64,000 bases of DNA from Gadus chalcogrammus (GCF_026213295.1 NC_079423.1:20098288-20162287), one strand, 5' to 3'; numbered from the stretch's first letter, positions 44,795 to 56,651 are shown. A program made the numbers and translations. Notes: generated by a model from the sequence alone, not told the origin.

Positions 44795-46246
44795 TAGGGT
44801 TGTCGCGGTGTGGACATTTTCACACCGAATAATACACTCGTGTCAACACCGGTATTACCGAGTATAAACGGTATAAACTTTGAAACTAGGTCAACCGCCA
44901 TCTTCTCCGTAAACTCTCCTCTCACACTCGGTGACAGCGTCTGGCAGCGCGCCAATTCTCGGTGACAGCGTTTTATAACGTTCTATATATAATAGTATAA
45001 TATAATTGTATAGATCAGGGGTTTTCAAAGTGTGAGAGAGTGAGCTCCCCCTCAGAGAAAAAAATTCAGCTGAGTCCCCCCCCCCAATTTTTTTTTCTAA
45101 ATACCTGTGTTTTGAAAGCTATTTTAATTATTTTACACATTTCAAACATCTCCGATCATAATTTTAAAACATTTGGAACATATTTTTGAAACATTTGAAA
45201 CAAATTTAACATATTTTTTAAACATATTTCTGAAACATTACATCTTTTTGCGTTTTTAAACAACAAAATTTAACAACTTTATCTAAGCATGTTTTAGCTT
45301 AACCTTTGTTAAATACATTTGAACATCTTAATCTGTGTAAACTGCCAGTTTACAGATTCATTCAGGGTCCCCGACTCTGAATTTTCTGAGTCTAATCAGA
45401 TCTGCCTTTTCAGTCCAGAGATTCGACTATTCGGCGGGGTTTGTTTACCGGCGTTGCTATGGTGACCTCAATTATTATAACCAACTGAAAACAACGCCGG
45501 TTTGAAACTAAAACTGTGATTCTGAAAAAAGTATAAATGCTATCAAAATTCCGTTTAGATAGTATTGAAGATACAAGTGTGTAGATTTGTTTAATGGTTT
45601 GAACGATGGTAAACGGTTGAAAAAGGAATGAGTTACGATGTCTAGAAGTAGGTGTATCAGAATGGGCTGACTTCTTCAATGAAAACAGCTGAAAACGAAG
45701 CAGTATGAAACTAAAACTGTGATTCTGAAGACATTTTAAATGATATCGAAATTCTGTTTCGATATTATTGAAGATACAAGTGTGTAGATTTGTTAAATGG
45801 TTTGCACGAAGATAAACGGTTGAAAATTGATTTAGTTATGTTACTTCTACAGTTGAAGTTTGACTGATGATTTGAATCATCGTCTTTCAGGGTTTTCTTC
45901 GGGTTTATTTTTTTCTCACGTCGCGCCCCCCCTGAAGTACTCTGGCGCCCCCCAGGGGGGGCGCGCCCCACAGTTTGAAAACCACTGGTATAGATAATAT
46001 CACTGTTAAAAGCTCTGTGCGCCTCCGGATGGCCGTAGCGCGGGGAGCTCTCATAGGGATTGGGCTTCGCGGGGTTTGTTTACCGGCGTTGCTATGGTTA
46101 CAATCTTGTAAGGAAGCGCGCCAATTCTCTTCCGCACAGAGCAGAACTATGGCCTATTTTACACATTTTTATTTTCTTAACTATAATTATATATATTTTT
46201 TTTAAGATAATAATAACTCGGTGATAGCGGTAACACAGCAACCCTA
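44795..46246. mobile_element. hAT element, TSD GTACCCAG
   Basis: Termini TAGGGTTGTCGCGGTG and GCGGTAACACAGCAACCCTA, with an exact 8-bp duplication at 44787-44794 and 46247-46254. It is non-coding; CGGTATAAAC and TCGGTGACAGCG boxes recur. Its duplication overlaps that of the Gmr1-like element, so both used the same GGTACCCAG site. It contains another hAT. Confidence 0.88.
45016..45987. mobile_element. hAT element, TSD GTATAGAT
   Basis: Termini CAGGGGTTTTCAAAGTGTGA and CACAGTTTGAAAACCACTG, with an exact 8-bp duplication at 45008-45015 and 45988-45995. Subterminal CCCCCC/GGGGGG boxes. AT-rich interior with a repeated AAACTAAAACTGTGATTCTG (about 45506 and 45707). No transposase. Confidence 0.9.
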
Positions 46247-46331
46247 GTACCCAGCACTATTCAAACCACACTCAAGCTTATGGTTATTGTCCCCACCACT
46301 TCTAAATCAAACTGACGCCGTTGGAGCTACA

Positions 46332-47004
46332 GTGAGAACTCGACTGCTCTGCATGAGTAGCCGAGGAAGACGCAATCAGACGGCAGCGGCAGTGGCCATC
46401 TCCATGTCGCGTGTGTATCTTCTACCACCATCAACGCAGCATCGCAAGAAGAGCAAGCCCACAGGACGGTTAAGGTGCCCTTAGCGCAAACTTTGCTGCA
46501 ACTAAAATACCTTTAAGTGTTTTGCACAAGAGATCATTTCTGCACCTTTCATAACAGTTGATTTAAACCAAAGGACTTTAAGTGCACAAGAGACTGAAAC
46601 TTTATTCTCATTTTCATATAACAAGTTGATGTTTACTTACCCTTTCTTATTTAATTTAATTGAAATGCATTGATACTTACATTGTGTTGATAATGAGATT
46701 GGGTATGTTGGTGGTTACACTGTAAACATTCTATCAAACCAATAACACTAAATTAAGAGACAACTGTATTACTGTGAATTTAAAGGTGTATTGCTGTCAC
46801 TTGGCAAGTGTTTAATGTATCTAGCTTACCTTTGCAAGAGGCAATATCTTTGTTTATTGTCACTCAGAGTGATATAAGTTAAATACAGCTGTAAACAAAT
46901 ACCTCAAAAATATTGTAAGCTACCCTTAACTTAACTTTACTTCTGAGTTAATTACTAAGATAACGATAATATTGAATTCAAACCAAACTAAAGTAACCAA
47001 GTAA
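46332..47004 (+). other. BEL leader region
   Basis: Sequence between the BEL 5' LTR (after hAT removal) and gag. A primer-binding site could not be identified by eye. AT-rich and non-coding. Confidence 0.5.
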
Positions 47005-48000
47005 AATGTCAAAAAAAAGTTTGAGCTAACCCCCGAGAGTGACAAAGCCATTGATGATGACATGAAGCAGCATTGCACAGAAGCACAACCACAAACGACT
47101 GAGTCGTCAAACTCAGCTTTGTGTTTGAAATTGTAAATAATTATACTCGAAGAAAATACTTTTGTTTTGAGAAAACAAAACAGGGTAACCCTAAAACCGA
47201 ACCAAGGTAATCTGGACGGATGAGCAGTTGGCCAATGTTACATTAAGGTTTTACGTTTATATACCTCACAAGAGCCACAGGGAGGCAGAGTTCGTAAATT
47301 GACGGAAAAGGGCCAAGAACTGCACGATGAGCAGCTAAGAAAGGTTGCACACCGTTTCAGCCTGAGCTACGAGAAGTGGAAGGCTATCATTAAGGACGCC
47401 AAAGGGACGCTGAGTGGTCAATGCCCAAACAATCTGCTGCATGAACACATCACTAAGGTCAGCAATGCTTCAAAGAATCTAAATGATGTTTATGAAGAGC
47501 TAAGACACATCAACATTCCAGACCAAGACAAGCGTCGCAGAGTAGACACCTGTGAAGCAGTAACGAAGAGGATAATTGAAACTGCAGGAGGTTATCTAAA
47601 AACTGAAAAGGGTGAATGTCAAGTGGATGAAGAACATTGTGTTAAAGAAACAGGATCTGTGAGCAAGTCTGCAGCCGCAGATAAGATAAGCATTAAATCT
47701 CACCGCAGCAAGTCCTCCAAGTTCTCTGCCCAAAGCTCTCAATGCAGCTCAAAAAACACGTTCAGACATTCAAGTCAGTCTTCTTCAAACAGGCAATACG
47801 CTGCTGCCGAAGCTGCTGCCAATGAAGCCGAATTGCAAGTTCTGCTCGGAAAAAGAACAACATATTGAAGAACTTGAAAAACTCGAAGCTGAAGAATCGG
47901 AGAGGAAGAAGGTTCTAGAGGCCAAGCGCAGGCAAATAGAGCGAATGGATACAATAAAGAAGCTAAAGGCTGCCAAGGCACGACTGCAAGTATATGAGTA
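47005..48000 (+). pseudogene. BEL Gag, N-terminal part
   Basis: A decayed start near 47005 (KKFELTPESDKAIDDDM in a shifted frame) is followed by an open stretch at 47299-47868 with QLRKVAHRFSLSYEKWKAII, DQDKRRRVDTCEAVTKRIIE and a Ser/Lys-rich linker. An Ala-rich helix then shifts frame into EELEKLEAEESERKKVLEAK, a charged coiled coil, and stops at 48000. This matches the N-terminal half of BEL/Pao Gag. Frameshifts and an insertion near 47110-47280 disable it. Confidence 0.75.
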
Positions 48001-48153
48001 GAATGAATGCTCAGATGAAGAAATCGACGGGCTGCTCCATCAACATGGGGTCCCCTTTAAGGAGGAAAAGAAGGAGGTCAATAAGGAAAGTAACCTGTCA
48101 AAGTCTCACCCTCAACAACAAGCTATGCCACTTCTGAACCAACAGCAGCCCTC

Positions 48154-49030
48154 GTGAAAGTGTTCACAGCAGCCCTCGTGAAAGTGTTCGCAGACTCCAT
48201 CAGCGTGAGTCGTCTTCCTATACCTGAACCATCAACGTTCAACGGCGATCCACTCAGGTTCAACGATCGGAAGGTTTCATTTAAGACTCTGATTGACCGG
48301 AAAAACATACCGGGTGAAGAGAAGATATACTACCTGCGAAGGTATGTGGCTGGAGTTGCGAAAAGGGCCATAGAGAGTAATTTCCTTCTAGGCACAGAGT
48401 CCGCCTATCACGCAGCGTGGACTATCCTAGAAGAGAGATATGACAATCCATTCCTCATCGCCAAAGCCTTCAGAAACAAGCTTGATTCATGGCCCAAGAT
48501 AAGCTCCAAAGGAAGCTCAGAACTCCGAGAACTTGCTGACTTCCTCCGCAGCTGTGAAGCCGCCATGTCTCAGATGGATGGTCTTGAGATACTCAATGAC
48601 TGCAACGAGAATCAGAAAATGCTTGCTAAACTTCCAGACTGGCTGAGCTCAAGATGGAATAGAAAGGTTATGGAAGAGGTAGAACATCGCAGGTTCCCAA
48701 GCTTCAGCAAGTTCGTCACACGTGAAGCAAAAATTGCCTGCCACCCAATAACATCCCTCCACGCTCTGAAACCAGTTGAAAGTGAGAAAAGCAGGGATCC
48801 AAGGAACAGAGGTCCTGAAGCAAAGGTATTGGCAACAAATTTAGACGAAAGGGCTGCCGCCATAAGCTGTGTGTTCTGTGAAGGGACAGGGCATAGTCTT
48901 CACAAGTGTTATAAATTCATGGAAGGAACCGTCTCTGACCGAGTTTGTGCGAGAAAGGAGGATGTGCTTTGGCTGTCTGAGGTCTGGCCACCGCTCAAAG
49001 GACTGCGAAAACAGAATGATCTGCCAAACG
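48154..49030 (+). pseudogene. BEL Gag capsid-like domain (DUF1759 type)
   Basis: PIPEPSTFNGDPLRFNDRKV, KIYYLRRYVAGVAKRAIESN, AWTILEERYDNPFLIAKAFR, SSELRELADFLRSCEAAMSQ and LAKLPDWLSSRWNRKV are the signature blocks of this BEL/Pao Gag domain. CVFCEGTGHSLHKC begins the zinc-binding part. A frameshift near 48935 moves the knuckle CFGCLRSGHRSKDC into the next frame (about 48965-49005). Confidence 0.87.
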
Positions 49031-49590
49031 TGTGAGAAAAAACACCCGACTTGCCTCCATGATAATCGCACCGAGGAAGGAAGGATGTCAACAATGCCTA
49101 ATGCAGACATGTCAAACGGAACCAAGATAGAACGCTCACAGCATAGGGCAACAAGAACCTCACTTGAAGCAACATCCAATAGAGTCCTCCAGCATGTCAA
49201 AGACACTCATACGTCCACCATCATCCCAGTGTGGGTGTCAGCCCGAGTAAGCCGGATTGTGAAGTTCTTGTGTATGAACTTTTGGATACACAGTGACACA
49301 ACCTTCCTCCTGGACGACACTGCAAAGGCTCTACATGTGAAGAACGAACCAGTTCAGCTAAAGCTCTCAACAATGGCTTCAAGAAACACTGTTGTGTCCT
49401 GTACGAAACTGACTGGTCTGCAAGTAAGAGGAATGTACTCTGACAAAATAATTCCGCTGCCAGTGACCTATACAAGAGTATACCTGCATTGCTGCAAACA
49501 GAGATCATATTCCAGCACCAGAGACGGCGAAAGCATGGCCACATCTCGAACACATCGCAGATGAGATAGCTCTGCACCTAAGCTGCGACG
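48965..49590 (+). pseudogene. BEL zinc knuckle and protease, active site lost
   Basis: CFGCLRSGHRSKDCENRMIC and CEKKHPTCLHDNR are cysteine knuckles. STIIPVWVSARVS, SDTTFLLDDTAKALHVKNEP and TKLTGLQVRGMYSDKIIPLP follow as in the BEL protease region. The position where BEL proteases carry the catalytic Asp reads MNFWIHSDTT, so the Asp is absent. A frameshift follows near 49485. Confidence 0.8.
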
Positions 49591-49595
49591 TAGGC

Positions 49596-50545
49596 TTGCT
49601 AATTGGCTACAACTGTCCTCAAGCACTCGTCCCAAGACAAGAGGTTTCTGGTGAAGAAAATCTGCCCTTTGCACTGAAAACTGACTTGGGCTGGAGTGTT
49701 GTTGGCTACGGCAACTTATGTCTCGATTATGGAGATGCGATTGGACTGAGTCACCAGGTCATCGTGAAGCAAGTGCTACCAGGTAATCCATCCTTATGAA
49801 ATCTCTCAAGCGAAGTGCACTACGTCTGTAGAACACAGATCCAGGAAGTTGTCTCGCCTGCAGCTGTCATCAAGGTGCTGGAATCAGACTTTGTGGAAAG
49901 AGCTTCAGAGGACAGCAACATATCTCAAGAAGACCTCAGATTCCTGAGGTTGGAAAAGGGCATCAGGCTCAAGGAGGATGGTAATTATGAAATGCCACTG
50001 CCATTCAAGAAAGACGGACCCAGCTTACCAGATAACAAGATATGTGCTATCCACCGTCTCAGATGCTTAGAAAGGAAGCTGAAGATAAACGAGCAGTACT
50101 ACCAAGACTACAAGACCTTCATGGACGAGACCATAACCCGTGGAGATGCAGAAAAGGTCCCGCAAAAAGATATCGGCAAAGCCCCAGCATGGTACATTCC
50201 CCACCACGGGGTGTATCATCCGCAAAAGCCTGGGAAATTTTGTGTCGTCTTCGACTGCTCCGCAAGATTTAAAGAGACATGCCTGAATGATCATCTCCTG
50301 AGAGGCCCAGAGTTGACAAACACCTTGATCGGAGTCCTCTGTCGGTTTCGTCGAGGTCCTGTGGCAATCATGTGCGATATTGAGCGCATGTTCCACCAGT
50401 TCCACGTGAAGGCAGAAGATCAAGATTACCTACGTTTCCTATGGTGGGAGAATGGAAATCTCGAACACCTCGCCGCTGAAGGACGTGGACGCTTCAGTTT
50501 AAGACACCATCCGCTTCATCCAGAGGGATTTCTATGTTGATGATG
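49596..50545 (+). pseudogene. BEL reverse transcriptase, deleted core
   Basis: IGYNCPQALVPRQEV and TDLGWSVVGYGN lead in; then LRFLRLEKGIRLKEDGNYEM, PLPFKKDGPSLPDNK, PAWYIPHHGVYHPQKPGKFC, VVFDCSARFKETCLNDHLL and VAIMCDIERMFHQFHV (catalytic Asp). After FLWWENGNLE the protein jumps to HLAAEGRGRFS, losing the Ser-Pro-Gly motif B segment (about 25 residues), then shifts frame into RFIQRDFYVDDGLAS (YVDD near 50533). A stop also lies at 49797. Confidence 0.87.
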
Positions 50546-51300
50546 GGTTGGCAAGTGTACCATCTGAAAGGCAAGTGATCCAACTAGTGAAAGAGGCAAG
50601 AGAACTATGTAGCACAGGCAAACTCCGGCTGCATAAGTTCATCTCTACCAGCAAGGAAGTCCTAGCCACAGTCCTTAAAGAGGAATGTGCTAAAGTTGCC
50701 AAGGACTTTGACATGGCACTCGGAGAGCAACACATGGATAGAGCACTCGGTGTTCATTGGTGTGTGTCTTCTGACCAGTTCCAGTTCAGGGTGCTTGTCA
50801 AAGAAAATCCATTTACCCGAAGAGGAGTCTTGTCCACGGTTGCCTCAGTATATGACCCGCTTGGGTTCGTGGCACCCTTCATCCTGGTTGGAAAGCAGAT
50901 ACTGCAGCAGATGTGTCGTGATGAGCTCAGTTGGGATGACCCCTTGCCTGATGACCTTCGACCCTTGTGGGAATATTGTCTCAAAGACCTGAAAAACCTG
51001 GCTGGTGTGAAGATCCAGAGATGCTACACTCCACCAAGCTTCAATGTCCAACACTATGAGCTCCACCATATTTCCGACGCCAGTGTGTCAGGCTACGGAG
51101 AGTGCTCATACCTTAGAGCGTCAGTACATCAGGTGAAGTCCACTGTACCTTAGTCATGGGAAAGTCAAGAGTCACCCCTTCTAAGGTCACGACCATACCA
51201 AGACTAGAGCTGTCAGCAGCCGTGGTAGCTGTCCGCACCAGTGACCTGCTCAAGAAATAGTTTGAAGTAGAATGCCTACAAGAAGTATTTTGGAGTGAAT
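50546..51300 (+). pseudogene. BEL RT thumb and RNase H part
   Basis: KEARELCSTGKLRLHKFIST, DFDMALGEQHMDRALGVHWC, VYDPLGFVAPFILVGKQILQ and LRPLWEYCLKDLKNLAGVKI continue the polymerase. HHISDASVSGYGECSYL and, after a frameshift at about 51120, TTIPRLELSAAVVAVRTSDL hold RNase H Asp and Glu. A TATATATA-rich junction near 51310-51340 replaces the next RNase H segment. Confidence 0.83.
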
Positions 51301-51339
51301 CAATGGTTGTACTTATACATATATATATCATATATATCA

Positions 51340-52725
51340 GTAATGAAGACAGAAGATGTCATGTGTTCGTAGCAAACCGCATAGAACGCATCAAGCAAAG
51401 CACAGAGTCAGCGCAGTGGAGGTATGTGACTACTGAGGAGAACCCAGCAGATCACGCCTCAAGAGGACTCACGGCAGAACAGCTTATAGCCTCTAACTGG
51501 TTCACAGGCCCAGACTTTCTGTGGCAGAAAGAGCTACCAAGTGGAGATGTAAAGGTGGGAAATATCTCAATTAGTGACCCAGAGCTCAAGAAGGCCCTGG
51601 TTCATGATACTCAGGCAAAGGAGGTTAAGAGTGGTCCGACTGGTTAAGAGTGGTGAAAGCCATTGCCAGGCTCAAGCACTGTGCAAGAGAAGTCAAGGGT
51701 CTCAAGCCGAAGTCCTGTGAAGCAAGCCGTCTAGAGGAAAGGAGAGAAGCAGAGAGGACCATAATCAAGATGGTTCAACATGCAACCCTATCTCAAGAAT
51801 TCCAGTGCCTCCAGCATCACAAGGAGATAGCTTGCACAACTTGGATTTGAGACCTAAGTCCATTCCAGGATGACAAAGGAATCACCAGAGTGGGAGGTCG
51901 CTTAACTCATGCTGCCCTACATCCACATGTGAAGCATCCAGCAGTTCTTCCATAGGACAGTCATGTGTCAGCATTGTTGGTCGAACACTATCACGAGAGA
52001 GTGCACCATCAGGGCCGAGGAATGACTATGAACAAGCTCCGCTCGAATGGCATATGGATCCTTGGATGCAGCAAGGCAATGTCATCCCATATTTACAAGT
52101 GCACGAAGTGCAGGAAGTTCAGAAGAGGCACCGCACAACAAAAGATGGCAGACCTCCCGGAAGATAGGATGGACACTACTCCTCCGTTCACTTACTGCGG
52201 GATGGACTGCTTTGGACCATTCCACATCAAAGAAGGAAGGAAAGAGCTAAAGCGTTACGGGCTATTACTTACCTGCATGTGTTCCAGAGCAGTACACATA
52301 GCCACATAGCCTTCATTAACGCTCTGCGCTCCTTCATCGCTATTCGTGGAATGGTACGGCAAATAAAATGTGATAGAGGGACAAACCTTGTTGGTGCAAG
52401 AGGTGGGTTTGATGAAAAATTGAAAGAGATGGATCAAGAGGAGCTCAAGGAACTGGGATGCGAGTTCATCATGAACACCCCAGCTTCAAGTCACATGGGT
52501 GGTGTCTGGGAAAGACAAATACGCACCATCAGGAGTGTTTTGACGTCTATTCTAGAACAGTCAGCAAAACAACTTGACTGTTCCTCTCTACAAACATTCT
52601 AATATTAAGTCATAGCGATCGTGAACAGTCGACCTCTAACTACTGATAACCTGAATGATTCATCTAGTCCAGAGCCCTTGACATCGAACCACATACTGAC
52701 CATGAAGTCTACGATCATATCCCCT
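51340..52725 (+). pseudogene. BEL integrase, catalytic residues present but frame broken
   Basis: RYVTTEENPADHASRGLTAE, then KGITRVGGRLTHAALHPH, the zinc module HYHERVHHQGRGMTMNKL to CTKCRKFRRGTAQ, the core CGMDCFGPFHIKEGRKELKR (first Asp), a stop at 52307-52309, IKCDRGTNLVGAR (second Asp) and GGVWERQIRTIRSVLT (Glu). Further stops occur at 51645, 51848, 51955 and 52602. The D-D-E set survives, but the protein is in at least four pieces. The frame is then cut by a hAT at 52726. Confidence 0.87.
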
Positions 52726-52823
52726 CAGTGCTTAATTTGAGGGGGAGCAAGGGGGAGCGCGCTCCGGAAGCTCTGACGCACGCTCCGGAAGCTCTGACGT
52801 GCGCTCCGCCAGCTGGATCTGGA

Positions 52824-52861
<38 letters not shown>

Positions 52862-53515
52862 GGCTAATACTGTGTGCATGTGTGTGTTTTGTTCAGATGT
52901 GCAGCAAGAGAGGTTGGACTTGGAGTGACGCGAGTCGGTTGAGTGATGTGTGATAAATCTGCGAGGAGTTAGCGAAAGTGGCTGCGGAGAAGAGGGGCAA
53001 GAAGGCCAAAATGAACTTTATTATTATTATGGTTTTTGTGGTATTCTGGTATTGTTCTGGTTAATAATATGTATCTATTTGTTAACGTGGCCAAGTTGTC
53101 ATGCCAGATTGTTGTTCTAACTAGGCCTACTATAATCTATGAGGTAGCCTATCTATTTGTTTTCATCTTTTGATGTGACGGAGATCCATTTTCAAGGACT
53201 TGGTGTATTTTGTTGTGTTGAGTATACAATGACTCAATGACGCACCTGCGAGTGCATGACATTATTCCTCAACTGTTAGTAAACAACGGTAAACTTTATA
53301 ACGTGTGGCTGTGTGTCTCTCCAACCTAACATATGTTTACTATTTTTTCTGGGTACATCCCCATTCACGAGGCTTTAGTAGGCTCATTTCTTGCGATGTT
53401 AACTAAATAAGTGTGGATTGTTCGAAAGCGCCCACCAGAGCCCCCCCCCCCCCGCCGCTTTTTTTCTACTCGTCCTCAGCGCTCCGGGAGCTCCCACATG
53501 ACAAATTATGCACTG
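52726..53515. mobile_element. hAT MITE in BEL integrase, TSD TATCCCCT
   Basis: Termini CAGTGCTTAATTTG and CAAATTATGCACTG, with an exact 8-bp duplication at 52718-52725 and 53516-53523. Contains CGCTCCGGAAGCTCTGACG doublets, a (GT)n run at about 52830-52858 and a C-run near 53441. Non-coding. Confidence 0.9.
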
Positions 53516-53523
53516 TATCCCCT

Positions 53524-53886
53524 CCTCCTGGAAAGTTTGTCAACGAAGATCTTTACATCCGCAAGAGATGGCGTCGGGTTCAACTCCTAGCCATCAACTT
53601 CTGGTCACGATGGAAGAAGGAGTACCTCTTAAATTTCCAGCACCGACAGAAGTGGGTCAAAGACCGCAGGAATGACAAGGTTGATGACATCGTTCTGCTA
53701 AAGGATGAGCTGACGCCGAGAAACCAGTGGAAGTTAGCTAAGATCATCGAAGTTTATCCTGGGAAGGATGAGGAAGCTCAAGCTGCTCATTGGTGACTCA
53801 ACTCTGGATGGAATGGGAAGGCGCACCTCCAAGCCGGTTCACCTCGAAGACCCATTCATACGACAGTCACACTGTTGGAAGCAGAC
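53524..53886 (+). pseudogene. BEL integrase C-terminal domain
   Basis: GKFVNEDLYIRKRWRRVQLL, FWSRWKKEYLLNFQHRQKW and DDIVLLKDELTPRNQWKLAK are the C-terminal (DUF5641-like) domain of BEL/Pao integrases. It ends about 53796 with a shifted tail to 53886, where a MITE sits. Confidence 0.83.
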
Positions 53887-53889
53887 TAA

Positions 53890-54331
53890 GGCCCCGTCCA
53901 CACGAAGCCGAAACAGGCACACCGTTACGGTTTCGATCTATCCGGTTTCGGAGTATCTCCGTAATGACGGAGTCAAGCGAAACCGGGTAGATCTGTAGAA
54001 ACGCTGTAGTACACATTCCAGGCCCATAAGGGGCGCTGCTTCTGCTACAGAAATCTTTGTTGTTGTGAGTTCTGAGACTCTGCGGGCTTAACAGTCATTG
54101 GCTAGAGGGTCGAGGGGTGGGGCGATGACGTCATGGTTTACGGTTTCAGTAGGTTTCAGGCGTCCACACGAATCCAAAACGAAACTGGGTAGATTTGAAA
54201 CCACCTCCGAGGGTGGTTTCATAAGTTTACGGTTTCGGTCAGCGGATTCACCGGCTTCGTGTGGATGGAAGGCCGAACCGAACAAGACCTTTGCGGTTTC
54301 GCCATGAAATCGGCTTCGTGTGGGCGGGGCC
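53890..54331. mobile_element. PIF/Harbinger-like MITE, TSD TAA
   Basis: Termini GGCCCCGTCCACACGAAGCC and GGCTTCGTGTGGGCGGGGCC, flanked by TAA (53887-53889 and 54332-54334). ACGGTTTCG/CGAAACCG boxes fill the subterminal parts. Non-coding. Confidence 0.88.
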
Positions 54332-54415
54332 TAAGACCTCAGGGTATTAAGATCACTCTGTTCATCAGTTACCTAAAATTAGATAGGACTTTATTTGATG
54401 TTTATATGCAGTATA

Positions 54416-55968
54416 CAGCGCCCTCCATAATTATTGACACCCCTGGTTAAGATGTGTTCTTTAGCTTCTAATAAATTAATTTTTTTTCTAAATAATATAG
54501 GACTACAATGAAAGAAAGTGGGAAATCCAGCCTTTAATTCAAGTGCATTTATTCAGTAGGAAAAAAATCCCACGTTAAGAAATAATTATTTAACATCAAA
54601 TCATGTGTGCCACAATTATTAGCACCCCTGATGTTAATACTTTGTACAACCACCCTTTGCCAACAAAACAGCACCTAATCTTCTCCTATAATGTTTCACA
54701 AGATGGGAGAAAACAGAAAGAGGGATCTTCGACCATTCCTCTTTGAACAATCTCTAAATCATTCAGCGACCTGGGTCCTCTCTTCTGCACTCTCCTCTTC
54801 AGCTCACCCCACAGGTTTTCAATGGGGTTGAGGTCTGGGGACTGAGATGGCCAAGGGAGGAGCTTGATTCTGTGTCTGGTGAACCATTTCTGGGTAGATT
54901 TGGCCGTATGTTTAGGGTCATTATATTGCTGAAAGATCCAGTGACGACCCATCTTCAGCTTTCGGGAAGAGGCCACCAGATTTTGATTTAAAATGTCCTG
55001 GTATTTCACCGCGTTCATGATGCCATGCACCCTAACAAGGTTCCCAGGGCCTTTGGAAGAGAAACAGCCCCACATCATCAACCTCCTCCCCCATACTTCA
55101 CAGTGGGCATGAGGTGCTTTTCTGAATACTCATCTTTTGTGTTCCGCCAGACCCACTTAGAGTGTTTGTTGCCAAAAAGCTCTATCTTTGTCTCATCTGA
55201 CCAAAGCACACGGTCCCAGTTTAAGGTCATGTACCGCTTAGCGAACTCCATGCGTTTGCGTTTATGATTTTAGTTTTTTCCGTGCATGCCTCCCAAACAG
55301 CCTGTTGGCATGTAGATAGCGCCTGATGATTCTTTTGGAGACTTTGTGACCCCAAGATGCTACCATTCCTTGCAATTCTGTGACAGTGAGCTTTGGAGAT
55401 TTGTTTATTTCTCTTACCATCCTCCTCACTGTGCGTGGTGGCAAAATGAACTTGCGTCCTCTTCCAGGCTTGTTTACCACTGTTCCAGTTGTTTTAAACT
55501 TCTTAGCGATTCCTCTGACAGTAGATATGGGCAGGTGTAGGCGAGTGGCTATTTTCTTGTAGCCATTGCCTGATTAGTGAAGGTCGACACACATCTGCCT
55601 TACTTGAACGGTGTGTTCCTTTGTCTTTCCCATGTTGAAGAGAATGGCTTCTGTGGCATGTCATATTTATACCCCAGGGAAACAGGAAGTTATGAATTAC
55701 TAATTAAATGTTCCTTCATACTCTGATCAACTTTGTAAACTACTGTAGAAATTACAGAAATACTTTAATTACATTTATTTCCTAGGAATTGTTAGGGTTG
55801 CCAATAATTGTGGAACAGGTGATTTTATGAAAAATAATTATTTCTTAGTCAGGGATTTTTTTTTCACTTAAAATTCACTTGAGTTGAAGGTTACATTTTT
55901 CTACAATTTTCAGTGTGAGGCTTTTAACACATCTTAACCAGGGGTGCCAATAATTATAGAGGGCGCTG
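54416..55968 (-). mobile_element. Tc1-like transposon, TSD TA
   Basis: Termini CAGCGCCCTCCATAATTATT and AATAATTATAGAGGGCGCTG with inverted similarity over about 45 bp, inserted at TA. At 1,553 bp it is full length. Its transposase, on the minus strand, is degraded. Confidence 0.95.
54686..55633 (-). pseudogene. Tc1-like transposase, inactivated
   Basis: Start MGKTKEHTVQVRQMCVDLH, then an in-frame stop. Next are the helix-turn-helix region (YKKIATRLHLPISTVRGIAK), VNKPGRGRKFILPPRTVRRM, and after a shift NWDRVLWSDETKIELFG (first Asp). A second shift at about 55082 follows, then MMMWGCFSSKGPGNLVRVHG, HWIFQQYNDPKHTAKSTQKW and SPDLNPIENLWGELKRRV (Glu). Where active Tc1 enzymes have QQDNDPKH, the catalytic Asp is Tyr here. 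One stop, two frameshifts and this change make it dead. Such enzymes cut and paste at TA. Confidence 0.93.
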
Positions 55969-56651
55969 TATGTCCTTAAGACGTTTAAGTAATCACATGT
56001 GATTGGTGGTAGTTTAACTGCCACACATTGACAGTTAGTTTAATTTGTTCACCTCCCAATTTTTGGTTCCTACTGTTCATAATGGCATTGGGGCGGAACT
56101 AATTGCCGCCGGCATAGGTTTCCGATACCACACTTTAAGTGACGTACATTGCCAAAAAGCGCGAAAGAAGCAGCACCCTTTTTATAAACTAGAATTTAAA
56201 GTAAAGTTAATAGCACTTAAAGAAGAAAAAAAAACATAAAAGGACAAGAAAGAAGATTCCCTCCCTAAGTAGTTTAGCAGTGGACGAGGTTTGTTTACCT
56301 TTTATTGATTTATATGAAGAATGTGACCGAACGTATTCTGCTGGTTTTGTTTCATTCCGTGACATGATGGATAGTGATTTGCATTAAGTTCGTGAATATG
56401 TTTATGTAAGTTAACTTTGTAAATGTGTAAGTTGATGTTGAGCTGCGGGCTGTGTGTGAGTATTTTTGGTGTAATGTAGCATCTGATTTGCTGCTGTAAA
56501 AAACGGAAATTTGCATGCATTTACTTATTTGATTTATTTTTCTCTTTAAACCCAGTTCTCACGGGTCGGTTCGAACTGAAAATAAACCCTGTATTCAACA
56601 AAGACCTCTGGCTTCGTGTGACACTACTTGGGAGCTACAATCTATATAATA

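Larger units (their letters stand above)
38912..46323. mobile_element. hAT element carrying nested insertions, TSD GAGCTACA
   Basis: Termini CATAGGCGTAGATT and AATCAAACTGACGCCGTTG (consensus tips likely CATAGGCGT), with an exact 8-bp duplication at 38904-38911 and 46324-46331. GTCCCCACCA boxes lie near both ends. No transposase is seen. It carries a possible second hAT (39503-39739), a Gmr1-like element and a hAT pair. Confidence 0.85.
38790..56639 (+). mobile_element. BEL/Pao LTR retrotransposon, fragmented by insertions
   Basis: The ends share about 120 bp (38790-38911 and 56519-56639: CACGGGTCGGTTCGAACTGA and GTGTGACACTACTTGGGAG), taken as the 3' parts of two LTRs. Between them lie gag, protease, RT, RNase H and integrase remnants in BEL order on the plus strand. 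It is interrupted by a hAT (38912-46323, which itself contains more), a hAT (52726-53515), a MITE (53890-54331) and a Tc1 (54416-55968). Own sequence is roughly 8 kb. No domain is intact. Confidence 0.8.
54335..56639 (+). repeat. BEL 3' end and 3' LTR region
   Basis: The start of the LTR is not fixed because only its last ~120 bp can be compared. A Tc1 element (54416-55968) is inserted. The part from 55971 to 56518 is AT-rich and has no coding content. It ends GGGAGCTACA. Confidence 0.6.

Noticed and set aside
54088..54307. Open frames on both strands inside the MITE at 53890-54331
   Set aside because: They arise from its inverted GGTTTCG boxes; no protein family match.
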